Assembly (NCBI GenBank): GCA_013396635.1
Contig: WBMW01000162.1
Span: 251,803-315,802 of the forward strand
Reading direction: 5' to 3'
Source: Penelope pileata
Taxonomy: Eukaryota > Chordata > Aves > Galliformes > Cracidae
Length of the DNA stretch: 64,000 nucleotides
Each line of letters starts with the position of its first letter. Within the stretch, counting starts at the first letter, position 1. The translations under genes were made by a program, and so were the position numbers. Below are positions 22,101 through 34,100 of this stretch, piece by piece. Below the pieces are notes generated by a model, which worked only from the letters and a program-made list of their open reading frames with translations, was not told the origin of the DNA and made no database searches.

Positions 22101-25100
22101 AAAATGGACTCTACAATTTAAAGGGTTGAAGAAGAAAGGGGGAAATTTCTCTTTGGCACAGAGTAGCAAACATTGCATGGTGATCTATGAAATATCATAG
22201 TATAGAATCACATGGAAATAGCATAGAGTCATGAAGGAAACATTAAGGTTGGAGAAGACCTCTACGGTCAAGTCCAACCAACAAATAGCATAGAAATAAG
22301 CAGAGTCACGTGGAAATGGCAAAGGATCACATGAAAGTAGCACAAAATCTGATGGAAAGTCACAGAGTTGGTGCCTTGAGTCTTCTCTGCTCTGTGCATT
22401 GCCTGAACACAGCCATTATTTTTGATTTTGTTGCCCCGTTGCTGAGCCCACCGTGCTCAAGCACGTTTGTGTGTGTTGAGTGGATTTAACACACACAGTT
22501 CAGCAGCTCTGCACAATGCTCCAGAGCCAAATGCTCTGCAGATGCCAGGGATTCTCTGCTGCGGTGCTAACACGGGTGGTGCCGTGACAGCCATTCATCC
22601 TGGCATCAAATACAAATGAAATGCAAAATCTGAGGGGTGTTGTGTAACAGGAGCAGCCGCCGAGCGCGTCACCCCGACAGGTAAAAATGCAAAATGGGTG
22701 CAGCATGGATTGCTGTAGCATCAAGGAGCAGCTACATCCCCAAAACCACGGCTGCAGGTTTGCAGGCACAGCGATTATTTTGGCAACCCTGCAAATACAT
22801 GTCGTGGTTTTTTTGATTTTTTTTTTTTTTTTTTTAAATGAGAAGCCATTTGTTAAGAGCCATCGCAGCGTGAGCGCTGCAAACACGGTGCCTGAGAGTT
22901 AGTGGCTCAGTGGGTTTTACATGGGAAATGCACCCACACGTACAGACATCTGCAATGGGAACATCTCGGGCCACGCTGCCACCGAGCGTACCTGTGCTTT
23001 CACTCATCTGTTCCTAAAAGTCGGGCGAAAAACATACAAAAGATATTTAGTGCAGTGACATCAGAGGGAGAAAATATTCTTAGAAAATTTCATGCTGTTA
23101 AATCTCTGCAGATTTACAGTTTTATCCAGTCAAATTAATGCAAAACCCCAATGCAAGCATTTGGATTTTGAAAACTTTGGAGGAGTGTCATTTCCTAATA
23201 GTAATTATTGGTTTTACATTATTTTTTCACAGGGGAGCTGATCACAGCCGCATATGAGCTTGGAGTAAGTATTAGTTTTATTGTTTAATCAATGCTCTCA
23301 TTAACAGTTTTAGGAATTAAGGAAGTTTAATTAAGCATGGAGTAAAGTAGATTAATTTATTTTCAAACCACAGTTTTTACTAACTTATAAGTACAGCACG
23401 CGACAATTTACTTCAAGTTTTAAATCCAATTAAACTAAATTATAAAGCAAAGGCTTTACTGTATATACAGTAGCTGGCTTATTATCAACCCAAATTTTGT
23501 ATAAGCTGGGGAGAATAAAATAAATCGGGTTAACAATTTTAATAAGTTTTATTATTTAATAAACTTTATTATGGTGCATGATCCCTTTAGGCAAGACCTT
23601 AGGACTGTCAGCGCGGTGGTAATCCGATAGCAGTGTGGTCTTTCAACTTGCTAACCAATAAAATAGTTGAGAATCTCCTTTTTTAAAAAAAAAAAAAAAA
23701 CAGCCTTTTGAATGACCCTAATATAGTGTGAACCCAAACAACAAGCAGTTTAAGGCGCGATAATGCGACGTGTCACCTCTTTTCTCCGCCGCTCATTATC
23801 GCCGGTGATGCCTGCCGCCAAATCCACTCAGGGAAAATATTTGCAGAGTGGAAAAATTGGCACGAAACCTGAAACCTTCCCGCAGGGGGGGAAAACAGCT
23901 GGGATGCCGGGGTACCGGGATGCTTGGGTACCGGGATGCAGGCACCGGGGTTGGGATGCTGCCGTCCTTGTGCTGAGCCCATCCCTCTGTCCGCAGGTCG
24001 CCCACCCACCCGGCTACCCGCTGTTCACGCTGCTGGCTGGGCTGGCCGTGGGGCTGCTGCCTGGTGGGGCTGCCGCGGGCCGTGTCAACCTGCTGGGTGC
24101 TGTGCTGGGAGCTGCGGCGGCTGCGCTGCTCTTCTACACCGTGCTCAGGTACGGGGCTGTGCCCCCCCTGCCCGGCGGCTCCCGGCTGGGATTAGTTCCT
24201 CGGGTTAAACGAGCAGCGGTTTAATCTGAATTTGACCTTCTTTCTTTTCACAAAAGCTTCCTCTCTCTATATTTTCTTTTTAGTAGTAATAGTAATAATA
24301 AAAAGTGTGCCCTTTCCCTTTACAAAGAGGTGACAGGCTGTTGGGGCTCATTATCGCAAATCAGCGAGCGGTCTAACTAAGCAGAACTAATGAAGTTTGT
24401 CGTTCTCTGAAGATGCAGATGGTCTGTTTGAATTAACAAGATGAGCTTCACCTATGGCTAAACCACCAACTCGGTTTAATCGCAGCTCCCGGCGGAGGCA
24501 GGTACCCGTGTCCCCTGCCCCCAGCACCCGTCCCCGTGTCCCCAGCCCCTGCCCCTGGACGTGGGTCCCCTTGGGCTCACCCCGACCGCCTTTGATGTGC
24601 GAGTTCTCCCCGCACTTAACCTCCGCCTGACCCAGATTGGAGAGGATTACTGCAACCCCTACAAACAATTTCTAATGTTCTTCGATGGGGAAAATAGGGC
24701 ACGTTTCTAGGCTGCGGATGTCAGGGTAATCTGAAATGGTGTCAGGGTTGGGGGTGCCGTCCTCAAGGACAAAGCGGGGTGCTCTGATTTTGGAGACAAG
24801 CCGTTTTCTAACCCAGCACACAGCACCCTGTCAGCATTGCCTGGCAACCCCAGAATAAAAGCGGGAATAAACGGGGCCAGATACTGCACAGCTCTTAAAT
24901 GTGGGTGGGAGCAAGAGCTGCCTGTGGGTCTGTCTGGGTGCACCTTCCCCTGCTGAAGGAGCTGCTGTGTGTGTATCGCCATGCACGCAGCAGCATGCAG
25001 AGTGCTGCCTTTAAAGGGCTTGATTTTACTGTTGGGTCAGATATATGATTAACTCAGTGCCTTGTAATTTACCATCCTGCATTGTAATGTGTGTTTGGAG

Positions 25101-28100
25101 AGGTGTTGCCCTCCCGTGTGAGCCCCGTGTCAGATCTCAGTCTTTTCCCTTTGTACTAGAAACTGCTTGACACTTTTAAGCACTGAGTTCTCATTATTTT
25201 TTTTTTAATTTTTTAACTACAGTTATTCCCATTATTATGGTTATCGTGAAGATCTGCCTCACTTTCTAGTTCTGACTCAAATGTGACAGTTCCTATCGTG
25301 CCCCTTCTGTGGGTGCGAAGGGATGCGGTCCTCGCTTTGGAGGAATAGGAATGCAGAGGGGGAACAATGAGCAAAGTTTGGGAATTTTCTTTCTGCTTCT
25401 AGAAGTTTTAATTTGTTGTTGTTGTTGTTTCATTCCATTTGGAAGACGTTGCTTCTGTCGAACGTAAAACTTGCATGAAAGAAGAGAAAACCTGGAGCTG
25501 GGAGATGGTGGAAACTGTTGGGGCTTGTGGAAAATTATTTTGTAGATGAAGGCAGTGAGTGGCAGAAGCAATTGTTCAGGCTCGCAGTGATTGATTTTTG
25601 AAATGAATTGGAAGGTGTCATGGGTTGCTTTTATTTACAAATTACAATGTCGTGGTTTTCCTTTTAAGCACCTTAAAATTTTTTTTTTTTTAAGACGTTC
25701 GTTGGGAAAAAATTTTTTTTTTTTTTTCTTTTTTTCTTCTCTCTTGCCACCTACTTAAGAAACCAGACAGAAGTCTTTCTGAAAGCGTTTGCTGGCACCG
25801 TCTGCGTGGAAGCCTCCAATATCTGAAGGCAGCGCGTTTTGTTTTTAACCGGGATTGCGCGTCCTCACAAAAGCTTTAAACCAGGCTATCAAATCCTGCT
25901 GCATTTGGGTGTTTTAATTAAAATTTAGCTGACGGGGTGACCCCTGAAAGCCCTTTGGTGCCAGAGGAAAAGCAAGCGGCCGCTCCGTCTGCCGCACGGG
26001 CGCTGGGGACGTTAATATGAAAATATGTAGATGTTAGGAATACAAATAATTGATGAAGTACACATCCTTTGGGAGCAGCACGGTTCAAGTGGCAAATCTC
26101 TCTCGTCAAACAATAGACACCCTTCAGAAAGGAGGAAGCCATCTCTATGGTAATGGGGCTCACAGTGCCCTATTGATTGAGTGGAAGAAGACATTATACA
26201 ATGTCACTTGGGCTGTTACAATTTCATTTGTCGTCTGACCTGAACTTAACCTCTAAAACCTTTCTTTTCTGCCTGCGAACCCACCAGCCGGGCACGGTGC
26301 TGTTTGCCGTTGCGGCGGGGTGGGGAGGGGATTTCTCTGCATTTCCCAGCCCCTGCGTACGGTGAATCTATTCCTTTTAGCCTGCTTTACTCCTTTTTCT
26401 TCAAGAGGCATTTCCCAACTTTATTCACCAGTGGGTCAGGGCAATTTAATTTCCTGCTTAACGCAGGCATTGCCATTCGGCGTTATTTAGGGCATGCAGG
26501 ATTAGGACCGGCTCGTGCTCCGTCCATTTGTCATTGAACCACATTTCTCCTCTCCCAGGTACCCGTTGGTTTGGATGCTCTGCAGGGTGATAGGAAAGGA
26601 CCCTTCTGATCTGTTTGTTGCTAAACACACAGCCGTGCTTCTCCCAACAAAGTTGCGTTGGACCGCGCTGATGCAAAAAGCCCTTTTGTCAGTAATCCAG
26701 ACTATCGCCCAACGAGCCTTTTTGCTCCTTTTGAATTAGTTATCAAATATGTTTTTCCCCTCCGCGCAGTCTTAAGAAATCGCTTGTAATTATCGTAAAA
26801 TGGCATTTACAAAGAGTTTTCGCAGGCTGCTTGTAACTGATGCAAATAATTCATCTCCGCTTTGAAAGACGGGGGAGCTGCATTATGTTTTTAGGACGCG
26901 GCGAGTGCGACTATATGATTGTTTCTTTAAACAAATATTTATTTGTTTTACTGTGGGAGGCATAGCATAGCAAGTTCACAAAGTAAACCAATTATGTTCT
27001 TATAATATGATTGCCAAAGTGTAATTTTCTGCACAGATGATGCATTCTTTGCATTCTCTGTTACGAATAGAAGTAGTGTGCTTTTCCTTGCTTTAAGTGC
27101 ATTTTTCCTACCTTCCATAGCGTGGCTGTTTTGCTCTGTGTAAACATACAAAGCTGAATTACTGCAGGTGCAGTAGCAGAGTGGAAGGTGTCGTTCCTCC
27201 AGGACTTCTGGTAATTTTTTGCCAGCTTTACTCCGAGTTGCACGTGGGTATTTGAAAAGGAGAAAAACCATGCGTTGAACTGAGCTGCTCACTTCTGCTC
27301 AGCTGCTGTTCTGGGTGTTGTGTTAAGTTTGGGGCTTCTATTTAAGCATATAGGAAAACATTATATACATACACACATACATGTATATATATGGGCTTTA
27401 TACATATAAGAAAATGTTTTCTTATATGTATAAAGTCCATATATAAATATGTACTTTATACATAGAGGAACATATGTACATATGTATATATGTGTGTGTA
27501 AGTATATAAAAACACATACAGATAATATATATACGCACATACACATATATATGTAAATATATACATTTATATCCCCTCTAGCAGTCTGCCAAGCAACAAG
27601 CTGTGGATGTGCATGAAAGCTGGAGCCTGCTGTTCTCCCCGTGCTGACAACAAGGAGCAGTGGTGATACGCTCAGGGAGTGGTGGAGGTGTTCTGGACTT
27701 TGCTGTCCCGGCCCCTCTGAGGTTCCCTGCTCCAATGATGCTCCTGTGGGAAGGACCCATTGATGGACAAGGTGTGTGGGAGGCTCTTCCCGAAGGATGC
27801 TGGTGGCTGAAGGGAGGTAAAAAAAAAAAAAAAAAAAAAGAGCATGGAAGCCAATGTGCTGCTCCCCAAAAATTGACAGGTGCTGGAAAATTTTGCCTAC
27901 TGCATGTAGGGAGTGGGGAGATGCTCTGCATCTTTGGGTGCTGTGGTTGTCAGCAGCCTGGTGCTTATTTTGGGCAGGGTTTGGGGAGTGCAGGGTGTAA
28001 GAGAGCCCCAAGAGTATCGTCAGAGCGTGGGATGCAGGGATTCAGGCAGCTTCAAATGCTGCCTGGAAGGGGATTCTGGGGAGGGTTTGGATGCAGAGCG

Positions 28101-31100
28101 AGGGAGGAGAACCTGCTCTGGCAGCCATCGCTGCCCATTGACCGTCGGCACGGGAAAATGGAAACGCTGGGCTCGACAAAGCAAGGAATCTTCTTAGGGG
28201 GCACATTTGGATTTTCCAGATTACAGATTGTTTTAGATGATTGCCATTGTGGCAGAACGCAGTTTCGAAAGCAGCTCTGCACACGTAACAAGTAGTTACT
28301 AAGTTCTAGGAGGAAGAGAAGAATGGAAGTTACTTCAGTGTTAATTTGCTGTTAGAAGGCTTTCTGCTGTGACCTCAGGCTAATTGATCATAAATATATT
28401 TTTCCCCACGTAGCCATAAGGAAACAGCATTGAGTTAGGTCTGAAGACATGAACAAATCTGTTCATTTGCATTTTGCTCTAAATTACTCACATTAGGCTG
28501 AAATAACTGCTTCGTTTTGAAGGGGGGAAGAAAAAGCAGGGCAAAAACTCTTTTTTAAAGACTGAAGAGTCTTTTCTGACAGCTAGTCAGAGTTAGAATT
28601 AGTTCAAGGAAATGTTAATAATGCACTGCCTGGCTTAATCCCTTTGATATCACCAGGTATCCTCCTGTTCATGGGTTAATTGCTTTAAAAGCGGAGGCAA
28701 TATTCTGAGCGGTGGGCCGCTTCACCTTTTCACAGCTGTTACCATTGAGTGACAACTAAATCCCATGTGTAAGATGAGGAAGAGCTCAATCTCCAATTGG
28801 GAGAAAATTTATGTAAACCGCAATCCCTTCAGAATGTGCGGAAGTCACAGACTTTCTTGATTTACTCTGCTTTTCCCAGAAAGCTCTATTGTTCACTTCC
28901 CTAAGTCCCATCAACCCTTTGTAGCAGAATATCACAGCGGCAGCAGATAGCTTGAAATATATAAATGCTATCATAGCTCTGATTAATAGCGGCGCTTATG
29001 AGTCAAGTCTGATAACAGAGCAGCTCTCCACTCAATTTCAGATACCGCTAATGGAATCTGTCTCCTGCAATTGTAATGTGAGAAGGCCTAATTTGCCATG
29101 GAGCTTGGAGCTGTCACCAGCCGGGGATTGCGGGGTCAGATGGGAGCTGCCAGGTTTGTGCCCCGCAGCTTGTATCTCGCGCTTTGAATAGCGCAGCCCC
29201 CTGCCTGCCAGGGAGCTGATAGCCCGCCGGGGGGTTTATGCCACCCCGCACAATAGCAGAGGGCTGCATGGGCTGACTTGGTAATTGTGAAGCCAGCTCC
29301 AGTATTTTTTTTTTTTTTTTCCCTTCTTCTTCTTCTTGCCTCAGCTACCGCGGCTGCATAATTTCTAATAAGGGGTTTTAACAAATGTCAGATTAGGAAA
29401 AGTTTCTGCAATTACAAAAAAAACTTATAAAACATTTAAATTGCTAAAGCTGGTTCCTACCGAGAGTTTTTTCTTTCACTTTTTTTTTTGGCTGCTGGAA
29501 GCAGACACCATTTATTATGAGCGCTTGGGATCAAGCGTACCTATTTTCTAAGGATTTTTGAGTTTGTGAATCAAGCCTAACTAATGCACCCTTTCTGCTT
29601 ACAAAGACACAGGGAGAGAAGTTCCCTCCAGGCTCGGGTGGCTGGAAGTACAGTTCTTACTCAACTTATTAGAAAGTTGTGAGCACGGCGGGGTATTTCC
29701 TACAGCAGCACAGCTCTAATGGGTTTTATCAGCCTGCTGGGAGCTGTGCAGCCCCATGAGCTGCCCTGGGACGACTCGGCGTGGTGGCACCAAATTGCCA
29801 GGCTCCTTGGGAAGAGGCTGCTGCTCCCCTGCTCAGCCTTTGGATGCCTCTTGCACATGCTGGTGGTGCTCAAGGCCCACCAGCCTTGATGTGGTGTGGC
29901 CCTGCAGGGATGTGGTGTCACCCTACAGGAGTTCAGTGTGACCCTACAGAGCCATGGTGGTGGGGCCTCACCGCATGCCTCCCATCCAAGAGGACCTATG
30001 CAAGAGGATGCTGGCAGGCCCACCTCTCTTAGCTGAAATCGTTGCTGCATCGATACTCCTCCCTCTTTTCAGTTTGTGGTGTTCCTGCCCCTTTGTGTGG
30101 TTTTTATTATTATGTTCTCCTCGTGGCCATGAAGACTCCATGGGGGTGAGTGAGCTGAGCTGGGCTCAGTGCTGCTTCATCCTCCAGTGCTGGGATCAGA
30201 GGCTGCGGGCACAACTCAAGTGGCTCTTGTGCTCAAGGTCCTTGGGGAAGAATAAAATCCAGGTTGCTATTCGCTGTAGTTCCTGCATCAGCTCTTCGGG
30301 GCTGAGAGCAGGAGAAGCCAGCTTTTGTCCATTGAGTGTTTGTGACAGGCCAACCCAGAGGGATCAGGGCTTAGGGGAAAGATTGTTGTCACTGTAGTCC
30401 TAAATTTGTGCTTTTTATTTGTTTTCTTCTTAAAAAGGTAGTTCTTCTGATTTTAGCACAGGCACTCTTAGAATCTGGTGAAAGCTTGGTTGTTGAGTCT
30501 TCTAAGTTGGTTCTTCCTTAGCCTACATCAAAGAAATATATTTTTTATAAATCATGCAAATGAAACCTCTTAAATTAAGTATGAAATGTTAAATATTTAA
30601 TGCAATAAAATGAAATAAAAATATATTCAAATGACATATCTTTGCTACTGCAAAGCTAGGTCACAGCAACGCGAAGACAGAGGTTGCTGGTGATGGAGCT
30701 GGAGCCTGTGGAAATGCTGAGGAAACCACCAACATCAGGGTCTTCTGCAGCATCAGGGAGGAAACAAAGTGGGAAAAAAAAAATTAATTTCTTGGTGGAG
30801 ACATTTAAAAGCAAGAGAGTTGTTCCTTATACCTCTGAGAATGTTTAAAAAAGAGAAAAGTGAAACTTAGATCTGCTACCCCTAAAGTTTTGGAGGAAAC
30901 AGAAGGCAGAAATAATCAGCTTATTTTAGTAGATAGGTGTTTCCAGTATTTAATACATTAGCTTCGAATTTAAAATGTGTTTTGATTAGCTGACTTTTCT
31001 TCTTTAAGCAGCCAGTGCACTGAAGGTTGCATTTAACTAGAACATTCCAGCTAAGTTCCAATTCCTGTCCCTGTATAGCTTTATCCAAGTCATTTAATAA

Positions 31101-34100
31101 TGTCTTGTGAACTACTAAATACAAAGTTTCAGACATTATTTTCTAAATAAATAGAAATGCTAAGTAGTTTGTTAACTACATGTAGATACGCTCTTGGCTT
31201 ACAGAAAGTTTTACCAAACTTAGGACAGAGGCTAAATTTTGCCTGTTTATAGGTTTAATGATTACCTACAGATGAGAAGCTAAAAGCTGTAAATTACAAT
31301 AACAGATTTAAACACCTAATTTGATTTTTCCTTTCTGTTTTAACTCTTAATAAAACCCTGCAGCCCAAATACGTCTGACTAAAGCCAGTCTGTTCTGCCT
31401 GCATCCTTGGAGTTGAGGCCCCGACGCACATTCTTGTATTTTTGTGCCTGAAAAGGAAAACAAAATTTTTTTTAATCTTTTATGTTTAGGGATGCTATGG
31501 GAAAATACTACTGACAAAGGACTGTGTGACCTCTTCTTTGCTGACTGTTTCTGTCCCTTGTGAGTGCATTACAGAGTGATGGGAGTTTCTGCCCACGTTC
31601 AGAAGGTTGTACTCAGTAGGCTGGTAGGAAGGGACCTTCCTTCCACTTGCTTTGTTTTTAAAAACTGCTCCTTGTGCTTTTTCCATGTCATGCCTCAGAC
31701 TGGTTATTTTGCAAAATCAGGAATACAATCTGTCCCTCTCGCTTTTCTACGTAAGATAAACAAGGCTAGAAGGAAGTTTTTATTCAAGCTTGGTGCTTCC
31801 GTTCTTATCAAAGTAGGCCTGATAGCGTTTGCTGTGATGTCCCGAGGAGAAATTAGGAAGACTTTCCTGCTGTTTCTTGTCCAGCAAGGCTCCATTTCAG
31901 ACCTGGTGTTTGATGTAAGAAGGGGTTTATCTCTTGGTACCCCTGGACGTGGTTATGAGCACCCTGCTCTGGGCAGCCCTGCTGGAGCAAGAGCGGGACA
32001 AGATGGCCGCCCTTCCCGCCTCAGCGGTTCTTCCACATAACAAATGGCTTCTCAGCCTTGCTCCTTCTCCCTCTCTCAACGGTGTTGAGTTGTTGCTGAG
32101 CTTTCGCTGTAGTTATGGGATCTCTCCTTTACCTCTTGTGTTCACCTTGTTCCGCACCATTCTCTGTCTTACCCACTGGAATGCCATCTGTGCCTGCAAT
32201 TAAAGCAGTCCTTGCCTGCAACATGTTATCACCAGCAGCATCTTCACTTGTAGACTGCAGTCCTGCTTGCAAATCCGCTCATCCTCTTAGTTTCATGCTT
32301 CATGAAACTTACTTTCATGCTTTCATGCTTCTTAGTTTTGTGACCTCCAGTCCAGTCCTCATCCTTTCATTCTTTCAGTTCTTCCTTTTTCTATTTTATT
32401 TGTATCTTTGTGCCTCTCCCATTTCTTCATGTCTTTCTACCATATGTGACTAAACACCCATTGGTGTTTCTTCTCCACAAAACTCTTCCTCTTTGTGGAA
32501 AACGTCTTCCACAAAAATGATCTGCAGAGTCATGTGTGGCTAGTCTGTGCTATGTCTGAGCTGCTTTGTCACCTCCTAGGACAGCATGTGGCTTCGAGGG
32601 CCTTCCTGTCACTGTGCCACACAGGAGAAGCCCAAGAGCTGCCAGGTGACAGAGTGCAGAGGTGTGTGGGGATCCTCGTGTGGATCACGTTAGCCCAGCC
32701 ACAAGGCAGGTTTCCTTGCATTTGGGTCCAGCATCATGTGTCATAGCTGCATGGGCTTCATTTCTGCTGGTGCTGCTTTGCACCGTCAGCTGTTGCATTG
32801 AGTAGAGCTGCTTGGTGTGTTATTTTCTGCCGATGGGGTCTTGTCTGGAAGTGCTTGGTCTTATCACCTCTGCTTCTCAGAATGTTTCCTTCTGAATCAT
32901 CAGTTGTAAATGCATTGTTTCCATTGCAAAGTAACCAGGAAAAACCTCTTGGTCTCCAGCTCGTGTTTCCCAAAGCTGCTGCTGTGATGTTCTTAAGAGC
33001 TCAGGACATTCCCATTTGATTTTGTCCTTTTTTTTTTTTTTTTTTTTTTTTTTAGCATTTGTAGGAGCTAACTGCTCCATGCATATGACGTGTTTTCACA
33101 GAGGAAACTTAGCAGCCTGGTTTTCCCGGGAGTTCCACAGGAAATGAAAGGCAACACCAGCTTTTTTCCCTAACAGCCAATGGACTGTGCCTAGCACTGG
33201 ATCCTGACCCTGCACTGCTGGTGGGCTGGGTGGTGAGCAGGGCTGTTCCCTGCCCACATAGCCAGGATAAGGCTTTTAAGCTTCGGATGTTGAGTAGCTT
33301 TTGCTTAAGCCTCGTCTCATAAAACTTGAAGCATAGGTTTGAAACTTTTTATCAGAGGATGGGAGTTCTTTAATCTCATTTGAGCTCTAGTAACATGCTC
33401 GAGTCTTTTCTGGGAAAGACAAGGAGAACTGGTAAGTGATTGAGAAGTTTACCTAAAATGCTTTTCCTCATCCCAAGGTGTTTGGGAAAGTTGTCTTACC
33501 TTTTCTACTTCATTTCCCTGCAAGAATTTCAAATGGATTTACAATCCTGTTTCTTTATAACCAAAAGTTTGTGCTAGTTAAAGGAAAACTTACTGTGTTT
33601 CCCACCTCCCCTTGGAGGCAGTGGAGACTCAGGTCTGTTGGGCTGGCTTGGTAGGACAATCAATGGAGCAGCATCGATGGCCTCTTCTCTATGTCGTTGT
33701 GTGACTTTGAGACGTGATATTAATGCTGGTGGAGAACCTGTAATAATTAACCCCTTTAGTTACTTGTGAGTTTGCATTCAATTTGATGAAGATTTCAATA
33801 TCACAGTGCTGCTGTGACGTGGCTTTTATTTTGCTGAATACCACATGTAGTGAGCGACAGGTTTTCTCTTGGATATTTTTGTGCTGAATGCCCAGACCTG
33901 TGTTGAACTGCATGAAGTTCACACACTGGAAGAGTCCACTGTGGTGGTGACACATTAGTGAGTGCCAGGGAGATGTGGCAAGGCATGGGGTTCATCACTT
34001 TAATGACAAAGGGGGCTAACTGTGGAAATCTACATGGCAGTTCTGTTGTAGAAGGTTTGAGCTGGAGTGTGTGCAGTATGGCAGGGACAGGGATGGGCAA

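Larger units (their letters stand above)
18969..23232 (+). other. TMEM260: TMEM260 intron 1
   Basis: A 4.3-kb intron with a GC-rich first part continuing the CpG region, then CR1 remnants at 21424 and 22195 and homopolymer runs. The 350-residue minus-strand ORF over 18651-19703 is a GC-skew artefact. No alternative exon that would restore the DSGEL signature was seen. Confidence 0.85.

Noticed and set aside
23457..23472. Perfect palindrome resembling a bacterial LexA box (CTGTATATACAG)
   Set aside because: The context is a vertebrate intron; the resemblance is coincidental.
31980..32020. AAGATGGCCGC (YY1-like) site suggesting an internal promoter in intron 3
   Set aside because: A single motif without CpG enrichment or a following exon is not enough to call a promoter.
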